From Bacteroidota bacterium (GTDB lineage: Bacteria; Bacteroidota; Bacteroidia; Bacteroidales; Prolixibacteraceae): a stretch of DNA of 9,236 nucleotides. The stretch's first letter is position 1; every line of letters starts with the position of its first letter. Below the pieces are notes generated by a model. It searched no databases and was not told the DNA's origin. It saw only the letters and a program-made list of their open reading frames with translations. Of the stretch, positions 1-8,569 are shown in pieces. A program made the translations under genes and the position numbers. Where the stretch lies: contig JAUYTA010000032.1 of NCBI GenBank assembly GCA_030695265.1, forward strand, positions 1-9,236. Reading direction: 5' to 3'.

Positions 1-1754
1 TTTTTACCAAATTTCCGGTCGTATTCCAAAGTTTCGTAACCAACAAAACGTTGGAAATAGAAGTCATGCAATTTTACCTCATTAGCCATATCGTAGTTAA
101 CACGATTTGTTTTCGTTAATGTTACTGTATCTCTTCCGGCAGCATTAACCGATGGTGTAACAATGTATGAAGAGTATTCTTCGGCTTTACCAATGCGGAG
201 TAGGTTAAATGCGTTGAACCCGATATATGTTTTCGATTTTAAACCTTGAACCATTTGGCCGAGATCAAAATCCAAAGCCACGTTAAATGCACCTGTACGA
301 CCCGATTCAGTATAATAACCGTTGTGTACCAGGTTTCCGATGGGGTTATTTGTGTAAGTTGAACTTACTGCATACCAGGGTTTATCCAGTGTCGGATCGT
401 TGTTGGCGTAAACCGGAAAGGCAATGGGTGGAGTTGCAGTGATATCGTTGATTACAGAAGGAAATTCAACAATAGTTAACACCGGGTTATTAGTGCCTTC
501 AGATGTGAAATTTGTGTTAAATCCATAATTGGGTGAACGACGGAATGTCAAGCCTCCAAAGAAATCGAACTGAACTTTTATTACCTCATTAACTTTAATG
601 TCGATGTTGGCACGTGTATTCAGTCGGTTGTAATCGGCAGGAGCGCCAATCTTAAACAGATCGCCTTCGCCACTGTAGCCCAGATAAGTATAATACTGAA
701 CAATGTCGTTACCACCTGATGATGACATGTTCGCCCGGTTAAAAGCCATGCTGTTTTTGAGCATCATATCGCGGTAGTTAACGCTGGGATATTTCATATT
801 GTATGGATCATTTTTATCGTACTCCGCAATGGCTTCATCGCTGTACAACTGCGCCAATCCACTGTTGGTTCTGGCGATGTTGTTCAAACGGGCATAATCA
901 CCACCCGAAACAAATTCAGGGAAACGGTCAGCCATACTGATGCCTTTTTCAATGTTCACATTGATCACCCGATCGTGGGATCTTCCACGTTTGGTTTTGA
1001 TCAGTATAACACCATCAGCGACAGAAGGACCAAACATTGACTTGCCAACAATGTCCTTAATTACAGTCATGCTTTCAATTTCGTTTGGATCCAAAGGCAT
1101 TTCAGTAATTTCAGTTGGAACACCATCAATGATGTACATCATTCCGCGGCCACGGGCGCTTACACCAATCTTTTCTGAAATACCAAAAACATTCAGCGAT
1201 TCTTCGGCGCTCATTCCGGGCATACCATTGTTTTCCCTGATTTCAAGGCCGGGGGCAAGACCTGTCATTGCATTACGGATATCGGTTGATGGATATTTAT
1301 CCAGTTGGTTGCCTTTAATAACAAAAGCGCTTCCTGATAATTTCCGTTTTTTGACTGACATGAAAGGTAATTCAACCACATCGTCAGAGGTCATAAATAA
1401 TTTTGCCTTCTCAAGTTTAACCACCTTATCTTCCAATAACTGGCTGATAAAGGTGATGCTCTTTTCAAATCCGAAAGCGCTGACAGAAACAAAATCTTCA
1501 GGTATGCCTAAAATAGAGCAGTTACCATTTTCATCTGTTTCCGTATGGATAACCCCTTCACCAACTACAACGAGCGCCTTACCAATAGCATTGCCACTGT
1601 CGTCGGTTACTTTTATTGTAAAACTTACAGGTTTCGCTTTCACTTTTTCAACATCCTGTGCCAGAGTAGTTCCAGCAAGCAGGATAACGAAAAGTAAGGT
1701 TCCGATAAACCTGTATTTCTGAAATAGTGTATGATAAATTTGCATAATCTTCAT
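1..1754 (-). CDS. Second SusC/RagA-like TonB-dependent outer-membrane transporter, 3' end cut by window
   Basis: Reading the minus strand from the ATG at 1754 gives 584 uninterrupted codons to the window edge, so the rest of the barrel lies outside. Residues 1 to about 32 look like a signal peptide (hydrophobic FIGTLLFVILLAGTTLA, cleavage probably before QDV). Residues about 45-115 form a carboxypeptidase-regulatory-like beta domain. Residues about 124-257 are the TonB-receptor plug, with MMYIIDGVPTEI at 205-216, LDPNEIESMTVIKD at 221-234 and DGVILIKTKRG at 247-257. After that come alternating beta strands of the outer-membrane barrel. The family imports ligands handed over by SusD partners, using TonB-ExbBD energy. 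It is divergent: the usual LKDASA signature is VIKDIVGKS here, and the usual EVVVVGYG stretch is DDVVELPF (124-131). It starts 15 bases after the SusD gene, so it is probably co-transcribed, and its own SusD partner would be expected beyond base 1. An alternative start is the ATG at 1745. Family assignment is firm; substrate is unknown. Confidence 0.9.
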   Translation of the reverse strand, partial: MKIMQIYHTLFQKYRFIGTLLFVILLAGTTLAQDVEKVKAKPVSFTIKVTDDSGNAIGKALVVVGEGVIHTETDENGNCSILGIPEDFVSVSAFGFEKSITFISQLLEDKVVKLEKAKLFMTSDDVVELPFMSVKKRKLSGSAFVIKGNQLDKYPSTDIRNAMTGLAPGLEIRENNGMPGMSAEESLNVFGISEKIGVSARGRGMMYIIDGVPTEITEMPLDPNEIESMTVIKDIVGKSMFGPSVADGVILIKTKRGRSHDRVINVNIEKGISMADRFPEFVSGGDYARLNNIARTNSGLAQLYSDEAIAEYDKNDPYNMKYPSVNYRDMMLKNSMAFNRANMSSSGGNDIVQYYTYLGYSGEGDLFKIGAPADYNRLNTRANIDIKVNEVIKVQFDFFGGLTFRRSPNYGFNTNFTSEGTNNPVLTIVEFPSVINDITATPPIAFPVYANNDPTLDKPWYAVSSTYTNNPIGNLVHNGYYTESGRTGAFNVALDFDLGQMVQGLKSKTYIGFNAFNLLRIGKAEEYSSYIVTPSVNAAGRDTVTLTKTNRVNYDMANEVKLHDFYFQRFVGYETLEYDRKFGK

Positions 1755-1769
1755 TTTATCGGGTTTAAA

Positions 1770-3620
1770 TTACCAAACGACATTGGGAACAAAATTTTTC
1801 ATTTTGAAATTATCTTCCGTATTGAACGGGAGATAGTACATGGGTTCTTTCCAACTTGGCTGGCGGTCGGCCGATAGTGGATAGCGACTGTATCTGAACC
1901 CTGTTGGGTACTCAGCGCTTACAGGTACCTTTTCGATCTCCATTCCTATTATGGGATTTGAATAAGTTCTGGGTGCATCTTTCCAACGGCGGATATCGTG
2001 GTAATAATGCCCTTCGTATGCGAGTTCGATATTGCGTTCATTTTTTATCCTTTCCCTGAAAACTTCTTTGCTGTTTGTATAGGTCGCCAAAACTTCAGGC
2101 TGATTAATGCGCGTGCGGATTACATTGATTGCCGCAACAGCAGTCATTGTTGCGCCCGGAGCCATTCCATTGGGTCCGTATGCCTCATTGGCAGCTTCTG
2201 CATAGTTCAGGTAGAGTTCGCCCAAACGAATCAACGGATCAGTATGTATCACCGATTTCCTGTCTTTGGTACTGCCTTCTCCCCATATTTTCCTCAGATA
2301 ATAACCCGTATAAGTCCTTCCCAAATACACAGTAGGGTTTATTAATTCTCCGTAAACAGTTGAACCAGCTTTGTTTTCAAACCAAATCTGCGCTTTACCA
2401 CCCGACCAGCCTGTTAAAGGAGCCTGGTTGTAAACAATGTTGATGTAAAACCTCGGATCACGATCTTTATACGGATTTTGATCGGTGTAATGGCCTGCTG
2501 CAATGGCTGCCTGACGATCGGCTTCCGTATTCAGCGGTTCGCCCCATTTGGTTTCAAATTTATCTACAAAATTCTGGGTAGGACAAACACCCGACCAGGA
2601 AGACTTGCTATCGCCAATCACCCCAGATATAAGACCTGCAAAAAAACCATTGTTCCAGGAAAGGTTACCAGCGGTCCATGCCCATAGCTGCTCGTTGGTA
2701 TAGGTGGTTCCTGCATAGTTTTTCTTGTAATCGGCAGCAGAAAGTAACCCATATAAATTTTGTTCGGCCAGTTGGATGGCTTCCCAGTTGGCTTTTGCGG
2801 CATCTTCCCAGGCTTTTTGCCCTTTGTCGTTGTTCAGCGGGCTTGCAGCATATAGCAATGCACGTCCTTTGTACGCTTTCGCGGCAACTCCATTCGGGCG
2901 GGCTTGTTCCGGATCAGCAAGGTGACCTGCCTGTCCCGGTCCCGGGTCACGGCGCATTATACCTGCTTTTGCAAAAAAGGTAGCAGCAGTATCCATGTCG
3001 GCTGCAATGGCAGCCAGGGTCTCGTATTTCGACAAACGTGGAATATCCCATTGGTCGTCAACGCCGATAACATGGGTAAGGTAAGGCATTGGCCCCCATA
3101 AACGCATCAACTCAAAGTGGCAAAATGCACGGACAAAGTGAGCCTGACCAACAAAATCATCTTTGATTTTCTGTTCTGCATCCTGAAGTTTGTCAATGTT
3201 CTGCAATACCATGTTGCATTTTCGAATTGCCATAAACATGGATTCCAAAACTGGTCTGCGGTTTCCGTCGTAGGTAAATTTATTGACGAAAGCCGACACC
3301 TGGCCACTTTTAAAGGTATGGCCTTCCATATAACGCCCCATGTCTGCCGCGTCAGTCGCACCTTCCCAGGTCCATTTCTGGTCCCATGCGTTGAAATAGA
3401 GAGGAAACGCGTTTTTTATGTTATAATCTCTCCAGTTACCGCTAAAGCGTTTCTGTCCTTCATAAACACCATAGAAGTATTGCCTGAAATTGTCATATTT
3501 GGAGAATACTTCTGCTTCGTCCAGCCCTGATTCGGGTGCCTGATCAAGGTATTCTTCAAGGCATGACGGAGTAACCATCATGATCCCTGTCATTAATAAT
3601 AAAATTATATATTTTTTCAT
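1770..3620 (-). CDS. SusD/RagB-like surface nutrient-binding lipoprotein
   Basis: This complete 616-residue protein is the outer-membrane lipoprotein that caps a SusC transporter and binds the incoming substrate at the cell surface. The N-terminus is a lipoprotein signal: a short basic start, a hydrophobic core, then TPSC with the lipidated cysteine at residue 20. The acidic CLEEYLD that follows suits Bacteroidetes lipoprotein surface export. Family marks are PTQNFVDKFET (347-357), DRDPRFYINIVYN (386-398), PLIRLGELYLNYAEAANEA (462-480) and ERNIELAYEGHYYHDIRRW (528-546). The N-terminal half (about 40-260) is the helical TPR-like SusD core. Length is normal for the family, and start and TAA stop are clear. 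It begins 17 bases after the SusC gene, the standard susC-susD order. SusD proteins diverge too much for the ligand to be read from sequence, and no neighbouring enzyme narrows it. Confidence 0.95.
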   Translation of the reverse strand: MKKYIILLLMTGIMMVTPSCLEEYLDQAPESGLDEAEVFSKYDNFRQYFYGVYEGQKRFSGNWRDYNIKNAFPLYFNAWDQKWTWEGATDAADMGRYMEGHTFKSGQVSAFVNKFTYDGNRRPVLESMFMAIRKCNMVLQNIDKLQDAEQKIKDDFVGQAHFVRAFCHFELMRLWGPMPYLTHVIGVDDQWDIPRLSKYETLAAIAADMDTAATFFAKAGIMRRDPGPGQAGHLADPEQARPNGVAAKAYKGRALLYAASPLNNDKGQKAWEDAAKANWEAIQLAEQNLYGLLSAADYKKNYAGTTYTNEQLWAWTAGNLSWNNGFFAGLISGVIGDSKSSWSGVCPTQNFVDKFETKWGEPLNTEADRQAAIAAGHYTDQNPYKDRDPRFYINIVYNQAPLTGWSGGKAQIWFENKAGSTVYGELINPTVYLGRTYTGYYLRKIWGEGSTKDRKSVIHTDPLIRLGELYLNYAEAANEAYGPNGMAPGATMTAVAAINVIRTRINQPEVLATYTNSKEVFRERIKNERNIELAYEGHYYHDIRRWKDAPRTYSNPIIGMEIEKVPVSAEYPTGFRYSRYPLSADRQPSWKEPMYYLPFNTEDNFKMKNFVPNVVW

Positions 3621-3637
3621 GATCGTAGATTTTACAA

Positions 3638-6600
3638 TTAGAATACGAACTTAACACCAACCTTGAAGGATGACATCTGTGGATAAAACCCTTGCTGGAA
3701 ATCTTTACGTTCAGGGTCGCCTTCAATTAAATTGGTTAAAGTCCAGAGATTATTGCCGGTAACATAAACCAAAAAGCTGGAAACACCGGCTAATTTGTTT
3801 AAGTAACCCGGATCGAAAGTATAACCTGCATAAACTTCTTTCAGACGCATATAGTCTGCGTTACGGAAGAAGCGGTCTTCAATCATCACCTGGTATCCGC
3901 GGTCGGCTTCGCCACCACCCCAGAACAAAATGTCGGCGCTCGAACTGCCGCTGTAATGCAAGGTTGAGTGCTTTGCTGTTGGATTGTTTGGCGCCCAGTA
4001 ATCCAATTGTGAGGAGTGTACACGCCAGTCACCTTTAATAAACTCAACTTCGTAGGTCTGGTTATACTGAACATACTTTCCAAGGTTACCCTGGAACATA
4101 AAATGGAAGTCGAAGTTTCTGTAAGTAAAACCACTTGACCATGAGAACGTAAAAGGAGGATATGTTAAGCCTTTGATGGGGTGTTTATCGAGGGCGGTGA
4201 TGGTTCCGTCAACCAGATAATCGAGGAATTTGTAATCGCCCACGTTGAGTTTTTCCAATGCGATAGGTGATGGGTTGTTGTGAATATCATCAACCGAAGT
4301 ATAATATCCGGTACCAGTCAATTCAACGCCACTTAATTCCAATCCTTCGAGGCCAAACTCGTTGCTCAGCATTTCAGTAAGTGGCTTGCCGGCCAGCTTG
4401 GTGTGATCAGGGGCGTATGGTGGATCGTCTTTAAACAATACCCGGTTTTCGTTATAACCCATAATGGCTTTCAGGAAATAATTGAAATTCTTATTGACTG
4501 TTTTATTGAAGCCGATTTCCACTTCAATACCATGCTTCTTTACTTCACCAAGGTTAAGTTCCTTAAATGAGTTACCAATTAACATGGTAGCGCTTCGCGG
4601 CACCAGCAACATCTGATCACGTTGTTCATCAAAAAGGTCAACAACCAACGTAAACTGATCTTTAAATAATCCCAGTTCAAGACCAATATCGCGCTTACGG
4701 GCTTCTTCCCATTGTGCAACCAGGTTGGCTCCAAGATCTTCATGAATATGACCGCGTGAATCCTTAAAATAATCGCTTTGGTAGAGCCATCTGCTTCTGG
4801 CATAGTCGCTACCCACTTTCCCATCGGAATAACGCAGTTTCAATTTACTAATAACCGGGAATGCGGCTTTGAAGAAAGGTTCTTCAGAAATCACCCAGCC
4901 TATAGCGCCAGCGGGGAATAAACCAAAACGGTTCCCTGGAGCAAAACGCTCTGAGCCGGTATAGCCAACATTGAATTCAAGCAGGTATTTGTGCTTGTAA
5001 TCATAGGTTGTTCTGCCAACCAGGGCTTGATTAAAATAAGCAAAATCAGTTCCCTTATTTTTTTGCTGCCGGTTTAACAAAGCCAGACCAGTAATGCTAT
5101 GGTTGCCAAAAGTGCGGCTGTAATTAAGGGCAAACTCATAGTATAAATCGCGGTAATAATCGTCCTGTAAATTGCCCACGTTAATATCCAGAGGTGGTTG
5201 GGTATACACTTCGTTAGCTTGCCCAGACCGAGTCCAAGGATTTAAAGGTTTGCCTGAAATAGGATCGACTGCCCCAATTTTGGTATAATCTAATTTATAT
5301 TGCGGGAAAGCCCAGTTAGCCAACAGCGAATTATTACGGAAGTAGGTACTCAAAGAAACTTTACTATTAAATGATAAGCCTTCAGTAATAAAATCGAGTT
5401 TCTGATCCAAAATAAGGTCAGTAAATAATTTTGAATCTACATATTGTCTGAACTCACCTGTATTTAACGAAGTATATGGGTTACCAGTGTATTCACCAAA
5501 TGCTTCTGAAAGTCGCATTCCCCTTGCATCCGGATAATCTGTATCAGGAACCTGCTCAAGCACCCATTCAGGAAAATAAGCAGGGAAACGGGCCGGACTG
5601 GTAGCATATAAATTACGCCATGGTGAACTGTTGGGCTGATTTTTAATCCCGGTTTCACCACCCATTTTGAATGATAGTTTAGTATCCGGTGTCAGGTCGA
5701 AATCAACATTGGCACGGTAGTTAAACCTGTTGTAATGGTAATTCATATCGTAGAATCCATCCTTTTTTGCTTCAAAAAATCCACTTTCGTTCATAAAACC
5801 CAATGAACAGAAATATTTAATGAACTTTGTTCCACCTGTAACATTGAAGTTGGCATTGACTGTTGGAGCATAAGGTTTTGCCAAAAGATCAAACCAGTTC
5901 ACGTTTGGATAACGCAGCGCATTTAACGGAGTTGAAGGATTTCTGTACTCTTCTAGAATACTCTCCGGCAAAAGGTCTGTATATTGTCCTCCGTTCATAC
6001 GGGCCACATTCAGTAACGACATGGTGGTGTATGAATCGATATGATCTGGTATACGGGTGGCCTTTTGAACACCATAGGAGGCTGAGAAATCGAGTTTCGG
6101 TTTCCCTAAAGAACCACTTTTGGTGGTCACCAGAATAACACCGTTTGCACCTTTTGCACCGAATACTGCAGTTGCCGAGGCATCTTTTAATACAGAAAGG
6201 GTGTTAATTTCATTCGGATCCAAATCAGTAAAGTCGCGTTCAACACCGTCAACAAGCACCAAAGGTTGCGAACCGTTCCAGCTCGACAAACCACGGATAA
6301 TAATTTCAGCGTCATTATTTCCAGGTTCACCTGTCTGCTGAATGGTCAAAACACCCGAAAGCTTACCCGCAATTGCATTGGTAATGTTGGAAGTTCCCGA
6401 ACGCATCAGTGTCTTGTTGTCAACCTGCGAAATAGCTCCTACAACGCTTTCCTTTCTCTGAGTGCCATAACCTACAACGACCACTTCTTCCAAACCAACA
6501 TTTGAATCGGCCAGAACAACGGTAAAGTTGGTATTGGTGCCAATGGTTACCTCTTTGGAAGTCATTCCAACAAAACTAATGGTAAGGGTTCTTGCTGTTG

Positions 6601-6898
6601 CAGGAACACTGAACCTGAATTTTCCATCAATATCAGTGATTGTACCAATGTTGGTACCGGTAACAATAACGGTAGCTCCCGGGATTGGAACCCCCTGGCT
6701 GTCATTGACCGTCCCGCTGACTTGCTTCTGCTGCTCAACAGGATTAATTACCTGCTCCGGATTTGAATTTAAAGAAAAACCATCTGCTGCTACAGAGGCA
6801 AATCCAAATAACAAACCGACAGAAAGTAATTTAATCTTCAAAAGAATTTGCGAACCATTTCCGAAAGGGAAATGGCCTAATCTTCGAATTTTTTCCAT
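3638..6898 (-). CDS. SusC/RagA-like TonB-linked outer-membrane transporter
   Basis: A complete 1086-residue transporter that moves a SusD-bound ligand across the outer membrane using TonB energy. The signal peptide has an unusually long n-region (MEKIRRLGHFPFGNGSQ) before the hydrophobic KIKLLSVGLLFGFASVAA, with cleavage near residue 38. A carboxypeptidase-regulatory-like domain spans about 58-130 (VSGTVNDSQGVPIPGATVIV). A TonB-box-like EEVVVVGYGTQ lies at 137-147. The plug covers about 148-262, with LVLVDGVERDFTDLDPNEI (213-231) and the SusC signature LKDASATAVFGAKGANG (237-253). The rest is the 22-strand barrel, ending in the family-typical aromatic C-terminus (VGVKFVF). Length is normal and the frame is intact. 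It is the first gene of the operon, preceded by a divergent intergenic region with a candidate promoter and operator. The ATG at 6898 sits in an A-rich context without a Shine-Dalgarno sequence, as is usual in this phylum. Substrate is unknown. Confidence 0.95.
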   Translation of the reverse strand: MEKIRRLGHFPFGNGSQILLKIKLLSVGLLFGFASVAADGFSLNSNPEQVINPVEQQKQVSGTVNDSQGVPIPGATVIVTGTNIGTITDIDGKFRFSVPATARTLTISFVGMTSKEVTIGTNTNFTVVLADSNVGLEEVVVVGYGTQRKESVVGAISQVDNKTLMRSGTSNITNAIAGKLSGVLTIQQTGEPGNNDAEIIIRGLSSWNGSQPLVLVDGVERDFTDLDPNEINTLSVLKDASATAVFGAKGANGVILVTTKSGSLGKPKLDFSASYGVQKATRIPDHIDSYTTMSLLNVARMNGGQYTDLLPESILEEYRNPSTPLNALRYPNVNWFDLLAKPYAPTVNANFNVTGGTKFIKYFCSLGFMNESGFFEAKKDGFYDMNYHYNRFNYRANVDFDLTPDTKLSFKMGGETGIKNQPNSSPWRNLYATSPARFPAYFPEWVLEQVPDTDYPDARGMRLSEAFGEYTGNPYTSLNTGEFRQYVDSKLFTDLILDQKLDFITEGLSFNSKVSLSTYFRNNSLLANWAFPQYKLDYTKIGAVDPISGKPLNPWTRSGQANEVYTQPPLDINVGNLQDDYYRDLYYEFALNYSRTFGNHSITGLALLNRQQKNKGTDFAYFNQALVGRTTYDYKHKYLLEFNVGYTGSERFAPGNRFGLFPAGAIGWVISEEPFFKAAFPVISKLKLRYSDGKVGSDYARSRWLYQSDYFKDSRGHIHEDLGANLVAQWEEARKRDIGLELGLFKDQFTLVVDLFDEQRDQMLLVPRSATMLIGNSFKELNLGEVKKHGIEVEIGFNKTVNKNFNYFLKAIMGYNENRVLFKDDPPYAPDHTKLAGKPLTEMLSNEFGLEGLELSGVELTGTGYYTSVDDIHNNPSPIALEKLNVGDYKFLDYLVDGTITALDKHPIKGLTYPPFTFSWSSGFTYRNFDFHFMFQGNLGKYVQYNQTYEVEFIKGDWRVHSSQLDYWAPNNPTAKHSTLHYSGSSSADILFWGGGEADRGYQVMIEDRFFRNADYMRLKEVYAGYTFDPGYLNKLAGVSSFLVYVTGNNLWTLTNLIEGDPERKDFQQGFYPQMSSFKVGVKFVF

Positions 6899-6982
6899 AA
6901 TTTAATCTGTTATATAAAATAATTAGTTTGATTTTGTAGGTGAAGTAATTGAATTTCAACACCATCTGGAGGGGCTTTTTTG

Positions 6983-7015
6983 AAAACCTACAATCGATTG
7001 CACGGTCTTCACAAA
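6983..7015 (-). promoter_or_regulatory. Candidate Bacteroidetes-type promoter for the susC-susD-susC operon
   Basis: On the minus strand, TTTG (7015-7012) matches the -33 element of Bacteroidetes primary-sigma promoters. After a 21-base spacer, TAGGTTTT (6990-6983) matches the TAnnTTTG -7 element at five of six fixed positions. Transcription would start near 6976, leaving an untranslated leader of roughly 80 bases before the ATG at 6898. The spacing is at the long end of what is known for this promoter class, and such short words occur often in AT-rich DNA, so this is a proposal rather than a firm call. Confidence 0.35.
6989..7002. promoter_or_regulatory. LacI-family-like operator palindrome
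   Basis: TACAATCGATTGCA contains the perfect 10-bp palindrome CAATCGATTG. It fits the generic LacI/GalR operator pattern TGnAAnCGnTTnCA, with a central CG, at every fixed position except one (A instead of G at the second base). It lies between the candidate -33 and -7 elements of the susC promoter, where a bound repressor would block polymerase. The assignment is inferred from pattern and placement. No LacI-type regulator gene is in the window. Confidence 0.4.
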
Positions 7016-7320
7016 AAAATCATTCACTCATAAGCTGTAAGTTTAGGTTAATAGTTAAAAAGTCAGGGTAAAATAGTTTTGTACAGGATTAAAACGCAAA
7101 ATGAAATTTTTAATCTGCGATAAAAGTATCAATTATTTACATTTATTAACACTTGGGATACATTAATTTTACTTACCAGTGAAGTTTTTTTTATTTGACA
7201 GAATTGAATTTAGCGTGATGGTATTTTGACTCAAATGTTTTATCACTGAGGGTTGCTTTTTTTGCTCAATAACATTCGGTAATTCACTTATTTTTCATTC
7301 AAACGACTTCAGATTTTAAA

Positions 7321-7328
7321 TAAATTTG
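7321..7328 (+). promoter_or_regulatory. Candidate -7 element of the serA promoter
   Basis: TAAATTTG is an exact match to the Bacteroidetes -7 consensus TAnnTTTG, placed 41 bases before the serA ATG. A weaker overlapping candidate, GATCTTTG, lies at 7330-7337. No clear TTTG -33 box is found about 20 bases upstream, where ATTC occurs instead. A start site near 7335 would leave a leader of about 35 bases. It would also rule out the in-frame GTG at 7328 as a start, because that GTG begins inside this element. Confidence 0.4.
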
Positions 7329-7369
7329 TGATCTTTGTCATACTTTTTCATGACAAAAAACCAAATATC

Positions 7370-8542
7370 ATGTTCAAAATCCAGACATTAAATAAGATCG
7401 ATCCGGAAGGATTGAAGATTTTTCCTTTAGACAAATACGAAATTGCCAGTGAATTCAATAATCCTGATGCAATTATCGTTCGTAGTCAGGCCATGCACGA
7501 CATGGAATTGCCATCAGGTCTGCTGGCTATTGCACGCGCAGGGGCCGGAGTAAATAATATCCCGATTGAGAAATGTACTGAAAAGGGTATTGTTGTTTAC
7601 AATACGCCCGGTGCAAATGCCCATGCAGTGAAAGAAATTTTAATTGCAGGTATGCTTTTGGCTTCACGCGATATTTCAGGAGCCATTGAATGGGCAAGAA
7701 CCCTGAAGGGTAAGGGAAGCGAAGTCGCCGGTTTGGTTGAAAAGGGCAAATCCAACTTCGGTGGAACTGAAATCCGTGGAAAAACGCTGGCTGTTATCGG
7801 ACTTGGCGCCATCGGCGTTTTGGTTGCCAATGCAGCCCAGGGCCTTGGAATGAATGTGATTGGTTACGATCCCTACATTTCGGTTGCACATGCCTGGAAA
7901 TTGAGCCGCAACGTGAAAAAGGCCGAAGGACTTGATTCATTGCTGGCCAATGCCGATTTTGTTTCAATCCATATTCCTCAAATGCCCGAAACCAAAGGAT
8001 TCATCAATAAAGACAAGCTGAAGATGATGAAAAACGGGGTTAAAATCCTGAACTTTTCACGGGGTGGTTTGGTGAAAAATCAGGATATGATTGAAGCAAT
8101 TGAATCTGGAAAAGTCGGTAAGTATGTCACCGATTTTCCTGAAGATGAATTGATAGATGTGAAAAATATCATTGCCATTCCTCACCTTGGGGCCTCCACG
8201 GAAGAGTCGGAGACCAATTGTGCAATCATGGCTGTAACCCAGGTTATTGATTACCTCGAAAACGGTAATATTGTGAATTCGGTCAATTTTCCGACTGCCG
8301 AAATGGATCGAAACGGTGGAACCCGTATTTTAGTGGCAAATAGAAATGTACCGAAAATGGTCAGCCAGATTTCTGCATTGCTGGCACATGAAGGTTTAAA
8401 TATCTCGAACATGCTTAACAAAAACAGGGACGAAATTGCCTATAACATTATTGACATTGACGGCACTGTTCCTGCAACAATTAAAAACATGATTTCTGAA
8501 ATAGAAGGAGTCGTTATGGTAAGAATACTTCCTCCGAAATAA
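7370..8542 (+). CDS. serA: D-3-phosphoglycerate dehydrogenase with C-terminal ACT domain
   Basis: The 390-residue enzyme oxidises 3-phosphoglycerate to 3-phosphohydroxypyruvate with NAD+, the first committed step of cytoplasmic serine synthesis. The catalytic domain carries ARAGAGVNNI (55-64, substrate loop). The Rossmann nucleotide motif is GLGAIG (144-149), with YDP (166-168) supplying the acidic residue after the second strand. NFSRGGLV (228-235) gives catalytic Arg231. An acidic stretch, DFPEDE (255-260), supplies the catalytic Glu, and PHLGAST (271-277) gives the catalytic His272. An ACT regulatory domain follows at about 318-390. The length fits the short (about 390 residue) PGDH class rather than the long, three-domain one. 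The start is the ATG at 7370. An in-frame GTG at 7328 would add 14 poorly conserved-looking residues and overlaps a promoter element. There is no serC next to it. Aligning the ACT domain with E. coli SerA, the serine-binding asparagines appear kept (N324, N344), but the histidine position is Val322. Confidence 0.95.
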   Translation: MFKIQTLNKIDPEGLKIFPLDKYEIASEFNNPDAIIVRSQAMHDMELPSGLLAIARAGAGVNNIPIEKCTEKGIVVYNTPGANAHAVKEILIAGMLLASRDISGAIEWARTLKGKGSEVAGLVEKGKSNFGGTEIRGKTLAVIGLGAIGVLVANAAQGLGMNVIGYDPYISVAHAWKLSRNVKKAEGLDSLLANADFVSIHIPQMPETKGFINKDKLKMMKNGVKILNFSRGGLVKNQDMIEAIESGKVGKYVTDFPEDELIDVKNIIAIPHLGASTEESETNCAIMAVTQVIDYLENGNIVNSVNFPTAEMDRNGGTRILVANRNVPKMVSQISALLAHEGLNISNMLNKNRDEIAYNIIDIDGTVPATIKNMISEIEGVVMVRILPPK

Positions 8543-8569
8543 TATTAATTTTTCGGTCTTTTGAGATTA

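Larger units (their letters stand above)
6899..7369. other. Divergent intergenic region between the susC-like gene and serA
   Basis: About 470 AT-rich bases separate two genes pointing away from each other, so promoters for both directions should lie here. On the susC side there is a candidate -33/-7 pair with a palindrome in its spacer (6983-7015). On the serA side there is a TAAATTTG element at 7321. The middle (about 7020-7310) shows no convincing ORF, RNA gene or repeat. It has several T-runs and TTTG words (for example 7194-7197 and 7261-7264) that I could not pair with a -7 element at good spacing. Confidence 0.7.

Noticed and set aside
940..1722. Plus-strand open frame of 260 codons opposite the second susC-like gene
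   Set aside because: It is antisense to a continuous, clearly homologous SusC reading frame, and its translation is low-complexity S/T/P/L-rich, as expected of a shadow frame.
6528..6905. Plus-strand open frame of 125 codons opposite the susC-like signal peptide and plug region
   Set aside because: It is an antisense shadow of the conserved SusC N-terminus, with no recognisable family of its own.
6961..6982. Possible intrinsic terminator (GGAGGGGCTTTTTT) in the plus direction
   Set aside because: The T-run is present, but there is no matching C-rich arm to form a stable stem, and no plus-strand gene ends just upstream.
7328..7369. Longer serA starting at the GTG at 7328
   Set aside because: The GTG starts inside an exact TAnnTTTG promoter element, and the added residues (MIFVILFHDKKPNI) do not resemble a PGDH N-terminus. 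The ATG at 7370 begins directly with the expected fold.
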